From: Salegentibacter sp. Hel_I_6
GTDB taxonomy: Bacteria; Bacteroidota; Bacteroidia; Flavobacteriales; Flavobacteriaceae
Direction: 5' to 3'
NCBI RefSeq assembly: GCF_000745315.1
Contig: NZ_JQNQ01000001.1
Location: forward strand, 682,001 to 746,000
DNA: 64,000 nucleotides
Part shown: positions 8,785 to 17,326 of the stretch, piece by piece
How the letters are laid out: the number at the start of each line of letters is the position of its first letter
Numbering within the stretch: position 1 is the first letter of the stretch
Program-made: the position numbers and the translations under genes
The notes under the pieces: generated by a model
What the model saw: the letters and a program-made list of their open reading frames with translations, nothing else
Databases searched by the model: none
Told to the model about the DNA's origin: nothing

Positions 8785-9712
8785 CTTTAGATAAATTTTG
8801 AGTTAGGTTGTTATTGGTAGGGTAAAAATGCACATCCCTTTGTGGGAAAGGAATGGTGATATTATTTTTCCTAAATTCTTCATCTATTTTAAATCTAAGC
8901 TGGCTTTTTATTTTTGGGTCTACAAAACTATCGGTTACATAAAAATGTAGCGAAAAAACCAGGGATGAATCTCCAAAATCCTCAAAAAGCACGAAGGGTT
9001 CAGGACTTTCCACGATATTACTATTTTCTTTTGCACATTTAATCAAAACTTCTTTTACTTTTTGAGTATCACTACCATAAGAAACACCAACTCGCACTCC
9101 TTCACGGGTGGTTGCATGGTTTTGAGTGTAGTTGTAGATAACATCGCTCATAAACTTATGATTAGGAATAATCATAACCTTATCATCCCTAGTCAAGGCC
9201 CGGGTAGTCCTTAACTTAATTTCAAAAACACGACCAACTCTACCTTCCATCTCTATCACGTCTCCCACTAAAAGGGATTTATCCAGAATGATAAAAACCC
9301 CTCCAATAATATCCTGAAAGAGCTCTTGTAAAGCTAAACCTATACCCACAAAAAGTGCAGCCGATGCTGTTAAAAGTATGGTAATATTTATCCCGGCAGA
9401 GCTTAATGTAATAAGTATTACCACCAAATAAACAAAGTACTTTATAAACTTAAATACGCTTATAAATTTATGCTTGTCTTGCTGCGCCAGTTTTCCAGTA
9501 ATAAACGATCTAATTACTCTAAGCACAATACTGGTGAGAACAAAAGCGAAAACCACCAGTAAAATTAAACCTACCGTAATTTCTATTGGCGTACCACTAA
9601 TTTCGTACTTAAAAAGAATAAGATTCCAGAAGTCTATCAGGCTACCCCAAATATCTTCTTCTACCACTTCCTTTATCGCTTCTGAAGCACCTGAAGTTTC
9701 CTGTTCCTGCAT
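8777..9712 (-). CDS. MscS-family mechanosensitive ion channel
   Basis: Small-conductance mechanosensitive channel of 311 residues in the inner membrane, which releases solutes on hypo-osmotic shock. An N-terminal soluble segment is followed by three membrane helices; the pore helix region is rich in Gly/Ala (LTASAALFVGIGLALQELFQDIIGG) and the cytoplasmic beta domain begins VGDVIEMEGRVGRVFEI. It lies in the ABC/MscS/OMP operon, 2 bases after the permease gene and overlapping the OMP gene by 8 bp. Confidence 0.92.
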   Translation of the reverse strand: MQEQETSGASEAIKEVVEEDIWGSLIDFWNLILFKYEISGTPIEITVGLILLVVFAFVLTSIVLRVIRSFITGKLAQQDKHKFISVFKFIKYFVYLVVILITLSSAGINITILLTASAALFVGIGLALQELFQDIIGGVFIILDKSLLVGDVIEMEGRVGRVFEIKLRTTRALTRDDKVMIIPNHKFMSDVIYNYTQNHATTREGVRVGVSYGSDTQKVKEVLIKCAKENSNIVESPEPFVLFEDFGDSSLVFSLHFYVTDSFVDPKIKSQLRFKIDEEFRKNNITIPFPQRDVHFYPTNNNLTQNLSKDE

Positions 9713-9714
9713 AG

Positions 9715-11007
9715 TTAATATTTAAGCCATTTGAACAATTCTTTATAACTGGCCTTTTTACCATACATAAGAATTCCCACTCTGTAAATCTTGGCTGCTA
9801 TCCAAATAACGCCAAAATTTGTAACAATCAAAATTGTTATAGAAATAGCTAATTCCCACCACGGCACTCCAAAGGGAATTCGCATAAGCATCACTATGGG
9901 TGAGGTAAGCGGAATCATAGAAAATATGGTAGAAACACTACCGTGGGGATTTTCAATGACTGAGAAAAAGCCCACATAAATTCCAAGCATTAAAGGCAGA
10001 ATTACCGGAAACATGAATTGTTGTGTATCAGTTTCACTGTCTACTGCTGCACCTATTGCAGCATAAATTGCACTATATAAAAAGTAACCTCCAATAAAAT
10101 AAATTAAGAAAAAGATGACCAGGCTTAAAATGGGCAAATTAAGTACATCCATTAGTAATTGGGCGATTTCGGGTTGAGCTATTTGTTCCATAGTTTCCAA
10201 TTGAGATTTCTGAACAGTAAAGATATCTATGCCAACCACGTAAAACGAAACCATAGCGAGAATTCCGGCTAATAATACCCAAATTGTAAATTGTGTAATC
10301 CCTGCTAAAGAGGTGCCCAAAACCTTCCCCATCATTAATGTAATGGGTTTTACTGAAGAAACTATTATCTCAATTATCCTATTTGTTTTTTCTTCAATCA
10401 CACTGCGCATGACCATATTCCCATAAATGATAATAAACATCATAAGTAAATATCCTGCAGCACCACCAAAGAACATTTTTATATAATTAGACATTTTAGA
10501 GGTACGCTCACCAGAAAAATTTTGAATCTCAATTTTCACCTCAGTTTTGGCCTCATTTAACTCATTAACATCAATACCGCGTTCAATAAGTTCTTCGCGA
10601 GTAAGCCTATCAGCAATTGTTTTTTCGATAGCCTGAACAGTTCCCAGGCCCGGTGACTCTTTGCCAAAAAATTGAACTCCTTTTAAGTCTCTACTTAAGT
10701 TTTCAGGGATATAAATGAGACCGTAATAATCCTGCTCATTAACCATTTTCTTAGCTTCTTCAAATGATTTTCCTGAAAGATCTAAATATTGAACCTGTTC
10801 CACATCTTTAAATTCCGAAGAAAACATTTCAGTTTCATCATACAAACCTATAATTCGTTGCTCACTACTGTTAAGCATACTTAAATAAGCAATAAGGGCG
10901 AACATTCCTACCAGAATTAACGGACTTAAAAAAGTCATGATAATGAATGTTTTATTCCTTACCCTTGCTAAATATTCTCGCTGAATTATGAGCCTTAGAT
11001 TACGCAT
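9715..11007 (-). CDS. ABC-2 type exporter permease (NatB-like)
   Basis: Membrane subunit of 430 residues: one N-terminal helix, a large extracytoplasmic domain (about residues 45-180) and a cluster of five to six helices at the C-terminus. This is the architecture of NatB/YhaP-type ABC-2 permeases, with the family segment VMRSVIEEKTNRIIEIIVSSVKP. It overlaps the ATPase gene upstream by 8 bp. The two form an exporter, probably of Na+ or a hydrophobic compound; the substrate is not determined. Confidence 0.9.
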   Translation of the reverse strand: MRNLRLIIQREYLARVRNKTFIIMTFLSPLILVGMFALIAYLSMLNSSEQRIIGLYDETEMFSSEFKDVEQVQYLDLSGKSFEEAKKMVNEQDYYGLIYIPENLSRDLKGVQFFGKESPGLGTVQAIEKTIADRLTREELIERGIDVNELNEAKTEVKIEIQNFSGERTSKMSNYIKMFFGGAAGYLLMMFIIIYGNMVMRSVIEEKTNRIIEIIVSSVKPITLMMGKVLGTSLAGITQFTIWVLLAGILAMVSFYVVGIDIFTVQKSQLETMEQIAQPEIAQLLMDVLNLPILSLVIFFLIYFIGGYFLYSAIYAAIGAAVDSETDTQQFMFPVILPLMLGIYVGFFSVIENPHGSVSTIFSMIPLTSPIVMLMRIPFGVPWWELAISITILIVTNFGVIWIAAKIYRVGILMYGKKASYKELFKWLKY

Positions 11008-11929
11008 TTTGAGTCACGGTTTTAATAAAAATATCGTTTACTGAAGGAATAACTTCTACAAAATGATTTATCCTGGCTCTACCTATAAGATAATCTAAAA
11101 GTTGATTTGGAGTTTCCCCATCTTTTAGCTGAATAGTTAATTTAAGATCGTGGTTTATACTTTTAAAATTGGTTTTACCAATAATAAATTTCTCTTTTAA
11201 TTCAGCCAACAGAGCAAGATCATTTTCTGATTCAAGACCTACTTCATAGGTATTAGATTTATATGCTCTTTTAATTTCTGAAACTTTACCATCCAATAAT
11301 TTATTAGACTCGTGTATTAAAGCCATATAATCGCATAATTCTTCAACACTTTCCATTCTATGTGTTGAAAATAGGATGGTTGCGCCTTCCTCTTTAAGCT
11401 GAAGGATTTCATTCTTTATTAATCCAGCATTTACAGGATCAAACCCACTGAAGGGTTCATCAAAAATCAATAATTTTGGCCGATGTAAAACGGTAATAAT
11501 AAACTGTACTTTTTGCGCCATCCCTTTAGAGAGTTCCTGTATCTTTTTATCCCACCATCCTTCAATTTGTAGTTTTTTAAACCAATATTCAAGGCGCTCC
11601 TTAGCTTCCGCTTTTGTAAGCCCTTTTAAACGCGCAAGGTAAAGCGCTTGCTCACCTACTTTCATAGATTTATAAAGACCACGTTCTTCCGGGAGGTAAC
11701 CAATATGCGCAACATCGTCAGGATGCAAGGGTTTACCATCAAGAAAAACCTGCCCTTTATCTGGCATGGTGATTTGGTTGATAATTCGAAGTAATGTTGT
11801 TTTTCCAGCTCCATTAGGACCTAAAAGGCCAAAAATACTTTCACGGGGAATAGCTATTGTAACATTATTTAGTGCAGTAAAATTGCCAAATTGCTTATAG
11901 ATATTTTCTGCTACTAAGAGATTTTCCAT
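11000..11929 (-). CDS. ABC exporter ATPase (NatA-like)
   Basis: ATP-binding subunit of 309 residues. The canonical motifs are intact: Walker A GPNGAGKTT, signature LSKGMAQKVQ, Walker B LLIFDEPFSG and H-loop STHRMES. A C-terminal extension of about 90 residues follows, as in NatA/DrrA-type proteins (DUF4162-like). It is the first gene of the five-gene operon reaching down to 6708. Confidence 0.93.
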   Translation of the reverse strand: MENLLVAENIYKQFGNFTALNNVTIAIPRESIFGLLGPNGAGKTTLLRIINQITMPDKGQVFLDGKPLHPDDVAHIGYLPEERGLYKSMKVGEQALYLARLKGLTKAEAKERLEYWFKKLQIEGWWDKKIQELSKGMAQKVQFIITVLHRPKLLIFDEPFSGFDPVNAGLIKNEILQLKEEGATILFSTHRMESVEELCDYMALIHESNKLLDGKVSEIKRAYKSNTYEVGLESENDLALLAELKEKFIIGKTNFKSINHDLKLTIQLKDGETPNQLLDYLIGRARINHFVEVIPSVNDIFIKTVTQNA

Positions 11930-11952
11930 ATATAGGTTGGTAAAAAGAAATT

Positions 11953-12044
11953 ACCTCGAAGCAAACTCTCGAGGTATTCATAGAAAACAATATTTTTAAT
12001 TTCGAGGCACGCCTCGCTGTATTAAATCTCGATTATCGAGTAAA
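11953..12044 (+). repeat. Dispersed palindromic intergenic element, copy 1
   Basis: A hairpin (ACCTCGA / TCGAGGT, 11953-11975), a second palindrome CGAGGCACGCCTCG (12003-12016) and, about 50 bases after the first hairpin, the palindrome CTCGATTATCGAG (12028-12040) followed by TAAA. The same arrangement occurs near 31.5 kb and, on the opposite strand, near 37.9 kb. It lies upstream of the ABC/MscS operon. Confidence 0.7.
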
Positions 12045-12111
12045 TATATTGAAATAGCTTGATAGATGTTTTGGATTAAGAAGAAATTTTACTTTTCATA
12101 AAGGTCCTAAA

Positions 12112-12145
12112 AAACAAAACCCACCCTCAATAAATTAAGGATGGG
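12112..12145 (-). terminator. Terminator of the grpE-dnaJ operon
   Basis: On the minus strand, CCCATCCT and AGGGTGGG pair fully (one T-G wobble) around a 10-nt loop and are followed by TTTTGTTTT. It lies about 85 bases past the dnaJ stop. Confidence 0.75.
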
Positions 12146-12230
12146 AAAAAAATTGCTATGAAAAAGAAAAATTGTCACTAAAAGACTTAGTGATAATCAA
12201 ATATATAAATTTTTTCTTAAAACAGCGGTT

Positions 12231-13361
12231 CTAAGAAAACATATCTTTAACTTTTTCAAAGAACGATTTATCACTCTTCTCAGGATTCGGCTGGAAGTTG
12301 TCGTCATCAGCCATTCTTTCAAAGAATTCACGTTGTTCTTTACTAATATTTTTTGGAGTCCAAACATTTACATGGACTAATAGATCACCTTTTCCGTAAC
12401 CATTTAGGTTACCAATTCCTTTTCCTCTAAGTCTAAGGATCTTTCCAGATTGAACACCTTCTTCAATCTTAATTCTAACTTTTCCGGTAACTGTGTCTAT
12501 TTCTCTTGAAGAGCCTAAAACGGCTTCAGACAAGCTAATATAGAGATCGTAATGAAGGTTATCACCTTCTCTTTGTAGGCTGTGGTGCTCTTTTTCTTCA
12601 ATTGCTACCAGCAAATCTCCGGGAATTCCATTTCCTGGAGCATCATTACCTTTTCCAGAAACTTTTAACTGCATCCCATCTTCAACCCCTGCAGGAATTT
12701 TAATAGAAACGGTTTCATCTTGCTGCACCAAACCATGGGCATCTGCCTCTGGCGGTTTATTATCTATTATCTGGCCAGAACCAATACAAGCCGTGCAAGG
12801 CGATGCAGTTTGCATTCTTCCCAAAATAGTATTGGTTACCCTTGTTACCTGTCCTGTACCTTTACAGGTTGTACAGGTTTTGTAGGTAGTTCCAGAAGCC
12901 TGAACTTTTCGTTTTACTTTAATTTTTTTCTCGGCACCGTTAGCAATTTCTTCTAAAGTAAGACTTACCCTAATTCTTAGGTTACTTCCTTTAGCACGTC
13001 TTTGGCCACCGCCAAAACCTCCTCCAAAACCAGAGAAGCCGCCACCACCGCTAAAACCACCACCAAAGATGTCTCCAAATTGGCTGAATATATCATCCAT
13101 ATTCATGCCGCCGCCGCCGAAGCCGCCACCGCCGCCACCTTCAAAGGCCTGGTGTCCAAACCTGTCGTATCGGGCGCGCTTATCTTCATTGCTAAGTACT
13201 TCGTAGGCTTCAGCAGATTTCTTAAATTTCTCTTCAGCTTCAGAATCACCCGGATTTTTATCTGGGTGGTACTTAATGGCCATTTTTCGATATGCTTTCT
13301 TAACCTCTGCGGTTGAGGCACCTTTGCTTATGCCTAAAATGTCATAATAATCTTCTTTCAT
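12231..13361 (-). CDS. dnaJ: Chaperone protein DnaJ (reduced zinc domain)
   Basis: Hsp40 co-chaperone that stimulates DnaK. The J domain with the HPD motif (YHPDKNPGD) comes first, then a long Gly/Phe region (about residues 75-125), then the substrate-binding C-terminal domains. The central cysteine region has only two CxxCxGxG-type motifs (CTTCKGTG and CTACIGSG) rather than the four of E. coli DnaJ. The frame extends to a GTG at 13367, but the ATG at 13361 gives the usual MKEDYYDILG start. It is downstream of grpE by 29 bases. Confidence 0.95.
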   Translation of the reverse strand: MKEDYYDILGISKGASTAEVKKAYRKMAIKYHPDKNPGDSEAEEKFKKSAEAYEVLSNEDKRARYDRFGHQAFEGGGGGGFGGGGMNMDDIFSQFGDIFGGGFSGGGGFSGFGGGFGGGQRRAKGSNLRIRVSLTLEEIANGAEKKIKVKRKVQASGTTYKTCTTCKGTGQVTRVTNTILGRMQTASPCTACIGSGQIIDNKPPEADAHGLVQQDETVSIKIPAGVEDGMQLKVSGKGNDAPGNGIPGDLLVAIEEKEHHSLQREGDNLHYDLYISLSEAVLGSSREIDTVTGKVRIKIEEGVQSGKILRLRGKGIGNLNGYGKGDLLVHVNVWTPKNISKEQREFFERMADDDNFQPNPEKSDKSFFEKVKDMFS

Positions 13362-13390
13362 AGTCACGTTTTGCGGATTCTAAAAAGCTT

Positions 13391-13984
13391 TTATTTGCCG
13401 GTTACTACTTTAGGAAATCTAATAATACGTTCCCCGAGCTTGTAACCACGCTCTACTACATCAACTATCTTGCCTTTAAGCTTATCTTTAGGTGCAGGAA
13501 TTTGAGTAATGGCCTCGTGGATTTCAGAGTCAAAATCGTCTCCTACTTTCACATTCATCGCCTGAAGGCCCTTACTATTAAGCGTTTCCTTAAATTTATT
13601 ATGTATAAGTTCTACACCCTGAATTAAATTTTTATCACCAGATTTCTTTAATTCATTTAAAGCTCTGTCAAAATCATCCAAAACTGGCAACATGGCGGTC
13701 ATTACCTCCTGATTGGCAGTTTTAAATAGTTCCAAACGCTCTTTAGAGGTTCTTCTCTTATAATTTTCAAACTCGGCAAAAAGACGTAGAAATTTATCTT
13801 TTTCCTTTTGAAGTTCTTCTTTTAGCTTTTCTTCTTCAGTAAGTTCAGCATTTTGCTCTTCCTCCTTTACATCTCCATTTTCGTTCTCAACCTCTTCTAT
13901 AGCTTCATCAATAACGTCTTCAACCTGATCTTTAACAGGCTGATCCTGTTGGTCTCCTTTTATATCTTTTCTTTTTTCGCTCAT
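13391..13984 (-). CDS. grpE: Nucleotide exchange factor GrpE
   Basis: DnaK nucleotide exchange factor, 197 residues. A long acidic N-terminal tail leads into a coiled-coil (about residues 50-100), then the conserved FENYKRRTSKER segment and the C-terminal beta domain ending GYKLGERIIRFPKVVTG. It is first in the grpE-dnaJ operon, so the two co-chaperones of DnaK are expressed together; dnaK itself is not in the window. Confidence 0.96.
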   Translation of the reverse strand: MSEKRKDIKGDQQDQPVKDQVEDVIDEAIEEVENENGDVKEEEQNAELTEEEKLKEELQKEKDKFLRLFAEFENYKRRTSKERLELFKTANQEVMTAMLPVLDDFDRALNELKKSGDKNLIQGVELIHNKFKETLNSKGLQAMNVKVGDDFDSEIHEAITQIPAPKDKLKGKIVDVVERGYKLGERIIRFPKVVTGK

Positions 13985-14262
13985 TTTTATTCATTTTAAT
14001 ATAGCCACAACGGGTCAAAATCATTGCCAATAATGATTCATTGTCAAAATGTCATTACCGGTTAAATCCTTCACGAAGAAAAACCAAGTTTTCTGCAAAA
14101 GGAAATCATGTTATAGCCAATCCTAAATACCTTAAATTAAGGATGCATGTAAAGGTTTAACCTGGTATTCAAAAACCTTTAGACTTGGTCCATATTTTAC
14201 AATATTTTTTCAATTCAAAAGTTATATCAAAAAATGATGATTATTTAATAAAAAATTAGCAA
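13985..14262. other. grpE/yceI divergent intergenic region
   Basis: AT-rich stretch between the divergent grpE and yceI genes. Near grpE it holds repeated short blocks (AATCATTG, AATGATTCATT, TTTTGAC on the minus strand) around 14018-14053 that could be a heat-shock operator. No CIRCE element was found and no coding frame is apparent. Confidence 0.5.
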
Positions 14263-14290
14263 TTGGATATTGATATATTGAGTAATTTTG
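14263..14290 (+). promoter_or_regulatory. Putative Bacteroidota promoter of the YceI gene
   Basis: TTGG at 14263 and TAATTTTG (a TAnnTTTG match) at 14283-14290, about 30 bases before the ATG at 14320. Confidence 0.6.
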
Positions 14291-14319
14291 CGGCTTAAAT
14301 AAACTAAATTTTAACAAAA

Positions 14320-14988
14320 ATGAGAAAATCAATTTTAAGCACTTTTGTGATCGCAACTTTAGTAATGGCGGTTGTAGGATGTAAAGACGATAAAAATAAG
14401 GCAGAAACTTCTGAAGCTAAGGATGCTGCAACAGCACAGGCAGAAGCTATGGAGTTTAAGGTAGATACTTCTGCTTCTACTATTGAGTGGCAAGGTAGCA
14501 AACCAACCGGTGAGCATACAGGTACAATTAGACTTTCTGAAGGTACTTTTAGCGCTAATGATAGCATTATTGAAAGCGGAAATTTCGTTATCGACATGCA
14601 ATCAATAGAGGTTACCGATCTTGAAGGAGATGATAAAAAAGATCTTGAAGCTCATTTAATGGGAACTGTAGAAGGTAAAGAAGGAGATTTCTTTAACGCT
14701 ACTAAATACCCTGAAGCAACATTTGAAGTAACTGAAATCACTGAAAAAGACGGACAAAAAATGTTATCTGGTAACCTTACTATTAAGGAGGAAACTAAGA
14801 ATATTAGCTTCCCAGTAACTATAGATCAATCTGGAGACAGCATTGAAATTACTAGTGAAGAATTTAGCATAGACAGAACTAACTGGAATGTGAATTTTGG
14901 TTCTAAATCTGTTTTTGACGGACTTGGTGATAACTTTGTAAGTGACGATATCACTTTAAAGATTAATCTAAAAGCTACTAAAGCTTAA
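14320..14988 (+). CDS. YceI-family lipoprotein
   Basis: Exported lipoprotein of 222 residues: a short signal with lipobox VVGC (Cys at 21), a charged Ala/Glu linker, then a YceI-like beta-barrel fold (FKVDTSASTIEWQGSKPTGEHTG, FVIDMQSIEVTDLEG, LMGTVEGKEGDFFNATKYPEATFEVTEI). YceI proteins bind isoprenoid-type lipids in a closed barrel; here it would be anchored to a membrane facing the periplasm. It is a single gene with its own promoter and terminator. Confidence 0.93.
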   Translation: MRKSILSTFVIATLVMAVVGCKDDKNKAETSEAKDAATAQAEAMEFKVDTSASTIEWQGSKPTGEHTGTIRLSEGTFSANDSIIESGNFVIDMQSIEVTDLEGDDKKDLEAHLMGTVEGKEGDFFNATKYPEATFEVTEITEKDGQKMLSGNLTIKEETKNISFPVTIDQSGDSIEITSEEFSIDRTNWNVNFGSKSVFDGLGDNFVSDDITLKINLKATKA

Positions 14989-15010
14989 GATTATTCATAA
15001 ACGTAAAATT

Positions 15011-15045
15011 AAAAGGCTGCTAAATTATTTTAGCAGCCTTTTTTT
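15011..15045 (+). terminator. Rho-independent terminator after the YceI gene
   Basis: Twelve-base stem (AAGGCTGCTAAA / TTTAGCAGCCTT) with a 4-nt loop and a run of seven T. It also faces the convergent epimerase gene ending at 15068. Confidence 0.92.
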
Positions 15046-15067
15046 ATGAAATAATATTTATGAATAT

Positions 15068-15970
15068 TTAAATCAAATCTTCAAGTGCTTTGGTAAGGTT
15101 TACATAATTAAATGAATATCCTTCCCGCTCTATCTTATCGCTACTAACCAATTGACTTGATAATACTATGTGTGCCATTTCTCCCAATACCAACTTTAGG
15201 GCCACCTTAGGTACATTGGGCAGCCATACGGGTTTCCCCAGCTGTGAAGCCACTTCATTCACCATTTCCTTATTAGTTACCGGGTTTGGGGCTACGGCAT
15301 TATAAACTCCAGTGAGTTTATTTTCCAGGGCATACATAAAGATACCCGTTATATCCTCAATATGAATCCAGGATTGCCATTGCTTTCCATTACCAAGTGG
15401 CGAACCTACATTAAAGTTTACAGGTTCTTTAAGCTTTTCCAACATTCCTCCATTTTCGGCAAGGACAAGTCCTATTCTTATTTTTGCGACTTCTATTCCA
15501 AGGTCTTTAAAATTGTCTACTGCTTCCTCCCATTTTACAACTACTTCACCTACAAAAGAATCATCTACTCCCTGATCTTCTTCAGTATATAATTTTTCGA
15601 GCGAACTAGGATACACACCAATGGCACTGGCTGAAACCACCTGTTTTATCTGGTGTTCATTTTCCTGTAAACATTTATAGAGTAAACTCGCAGTTTCGGT
15701 GCGACTTTTCAGAATTTTTTCCTTTTGTTCCGGGGTCCATCTTTCAGCAATACTGGCTCCAACAAGATTTATAATCGCATCAACACCTTCTATTGCTTTG
15801 CTGTCAATTTCATTTTCATTGGGATTCCAGTAAAAACCTTTGTAATCTGGCTTATTCTCAAGCTTATCTTTACTGGTAGTTAGGTAATGAACTTCTATCC
15901 CTTTATCGCGACATGACCGACTGATCTTAGATCCTATTAAACCGGTAGCTCCTGTAATTAATACACGCAT
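15068..15970 (-). CDS. TIGR01777-type NAD-dependent epimerase/dehydratase-like protein
   Basis: Extended short-chain dehydrogenase fold of 300 residues. The N-terminal Rossmann motif is GATGLIGSKI, followed by AIINLVGASIAERWTPEQKEKI and the family segment VVSASAIGVYP. The C-terminus has the DUF1731-like region (KPVWLPNVPKVALKLVLGEMA). Members are widespread and their substrate is not established. It is a single gene upstream of mnmD on the same strand's far side, with a 70-base gap. Confidence 0.9.
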   Translation of the reverse strand: MRVLITGATGLIGSKISRSCRDKGIEVHYLTTSKDKLENKPDYKGFYWNPNENEIDSKAIEGVDAIINLVGASIAERWTPEQKEKILKSRTETASLLYKCLQENEHQIKQVVSASAIGVYPSSLEKLYTEEDQGVDDSFVGEVVVKWEEAVDNFKDLGIEVAKIRIGLVLAENGGMLEKLKEPVNFNVGSPLGNGKQWQSWIHIEDITGIFMYALENKLTGVYNAVAPNPVTNKEMVNEVASQLGKPVWLPNVPKVALKLVLGEMAHIVLSSQLVSSDKIEREGYSFNYVNLTKALEDLI

Positions 15971-16040
15971 TTTTCTTTACAAGATAGCAACATGTCTAAA
16001 CCTCAGCTAAAAATTATTACTGATTTAACAGCAAAACCGG

Positions 16041-16715
16041 CTACTTTTTTAATGCCCTTAACATTTCCCGCTTACCTGGAGGGCCGGGAAGCCTTTCAAC
16101 GATAAAACCTGCAGTTTGTATAGCTCTTCTTACACTCCCTTTTGCAGAATACGTTACCAAAACCGCCTTTTTTTTCATCGCCGAAAACATTTTCAGAAAG
16201 ATTTCTTCTGTCCAAAGTTCGGGTTGCACTCTAGCGCCAAAAGCATCAAAAAACACTAAATCATATTTATTAAGGTCCTCAATTTCTTCAAAACGTTTTT
16301 GTTGTTTTTCAAGCTGAAAATTTTCAGAAATTATATGTGGACTATTCCATGGAATGGAATGCATTTTTTGAAAAGAATCAACTTCCTTTTCTGCGGAAAG
16401 CATTTTGGTGTAATTCAGTTCTTTAATTTCATCTTCTGAAACCGGGTATGCTTCTACCCCGGTATAATCAATTTTAAGCTGAAGTTTTTTAGCTTCTAAA
16501 AATGCGATGAATGCATTGAGCCCCGTACCAAAGCCTATTTCTAGGACTGTAAGTTCTTTTTGGTTGTTGTTTGCTAACCAATTTTCTAGCCCCATTTTTA
16601 TAAAAACGTGTTGTGCTTCCTGTATCGCACCATGTTTAGAATGGTATTGCTCATCCCATTCGCTTAAATGAATAGTGACCGATCCATCCCCTGTTTTAAT
16701 GATCTTTCGTTCCAA
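16041..16715 (-). CDS. mnmD: tRNA (mnm5s2U34) methyltransferase MnmD
   Basis: SAM-dependent methyltransferase of 224 residues completing the mnm5 group of the wobble uridine in tRNA. The SAM-binding motif is LEIGFGTGLNAF, with YDLVFFDAFG and PELWTEEIFLKMF downstream, the pattern of the MnmC N-terminal (methyltransferase) domain. The FAD-dependent oxidase half of MnmC is missing, so this is the stand-alone MnmD type. It starts one base after the DUF4920 gene and is cotranscribed with it. Confidence 0.93.
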   Translation of the reverse strand: MERKIIKTGDGSVTIHLSEWDEQYHSKHGAIQEAQHVFIKMGLENWLANNNQKELTVLEIGFGTGLNAFIAFLEAKKLQLKIDYTGVEAYPVSEDEIKELNYTKMLSAEKEVDSFQKMHSIPWNSPHIISENFQLEKQQKRFEEIEDLNKYDLVFFDAFGARVQPELWTEEIFLKMFSAMKKKAVLVTYSAKGSVRRAIQTAGFIVERLPGPPGKREMLRALKK

Positions 16716-16716
16716 A

Positions 16717-17223
16717 TTATTCTTTTAAAAGTACTGCATTCGCTATAAATGCCTTAGAAATTTCAGGCGAAGTAATTGCAGAGATTTCAGCTTCAGATCT
16801 CCCTTCATCTTCGGCATAATGCTTTTGATCTTCCACGCTCATTTCATTTAAAAAAGCCTTTCCTTCAACGATAACCTCTGTATTTTCACTGTCTTTCGGA
16901 ACAAAAAATCCGTAGTCCTTGAAAGTTACACGCACATCATCTTCCCCCGGAAGTTCTAAAATCATCCAACATCCTTTCATTTTACAAACGCTGTTTATAG
17001 TGGAGCTAAATTTTAATTCTAAGGTATCACCGGGGGATAGCGAATTGAATCTTTCCAGAGCTTCCGCCGCGGTCAAAGTATTCTCTACTGAAATCTTCTC
17101 CCCAAAAGAAATGTATTCAGCAGAATTATTTTCAGCTATAATTTCAGGCTTATCATTAGATTTTTCATTTTTACAGGCAATAAAAATTACCGCCAGGGCT
17201 AATAAAGACGCTATTTTTCTCAT
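16717..17223 (-). CDS. DUF4920 lipoprotein
   Basis: Lipoprotein of 168 residues: signal with lipobox FIAC (Cys at 16), a linker, then the DUF4920 domain with SVCKMKGCWMILELPG, DVRVTFKDYGFFVPKD and KAFLNEMSVEDQKHYAEDEG. The paired cysteines in CKMKGC suggest metal or redox binding, but the role is unknown. It is upstream of mnmD with a one-base gap and divergent from ilvE. Confidence 0.88.
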   Translation of the reverse strand: MRKIASLLALAVIFIACKNEKSNDKPEIIAENNSAEYISFGEKISVENTLTAAEALERFNSLSPGDTLELKFSSTINSVCKMKGCWMILELPGEDDVRVTFKDYGFFVPKDSENTEVIVEGKAFLNEMSVEDQKHYAEDEGRSEAEISAITSPEISKAFIANAVLLKE

Positions 17224-17278
17224 TTTCTTATTTTAAGTTAAAACTTTGAAAGCAAACAAATTTACCAAAACTTTAGAT

Positions 17279-17308
17279 TTTGATTCTGTTTTAATTTAGG
17301 TAAATTTG
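17279..17308 (+). promoter_or_regulatory. Consensus Bacteroidota promoter of ilvE
   Basis: TTTG at 17279-17282 and TAAATTTG at 17301-17308, separated by 18 bases, an exact match to the TTTG/TAnnTTTG architecture. It overlaps the TTG at 17306, so translation must start at a downstream ATG. Confidence 0.8.
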
Positions 17309-17326
17309 TTAACTAAATTAATGATA

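Noticed and set aside
13002..13316. Plus-strand frame of 104 codons opposite dnaJ
   Set aside because: Artefact of the Gly-rich (GGN) dnaJ segment, which lacks stops on the reverse strand.
17306..17326. TTG start of ilvE at 17306
   Set aside because: It overlaps the -7 promoter element, so it would not be on the mRNA.
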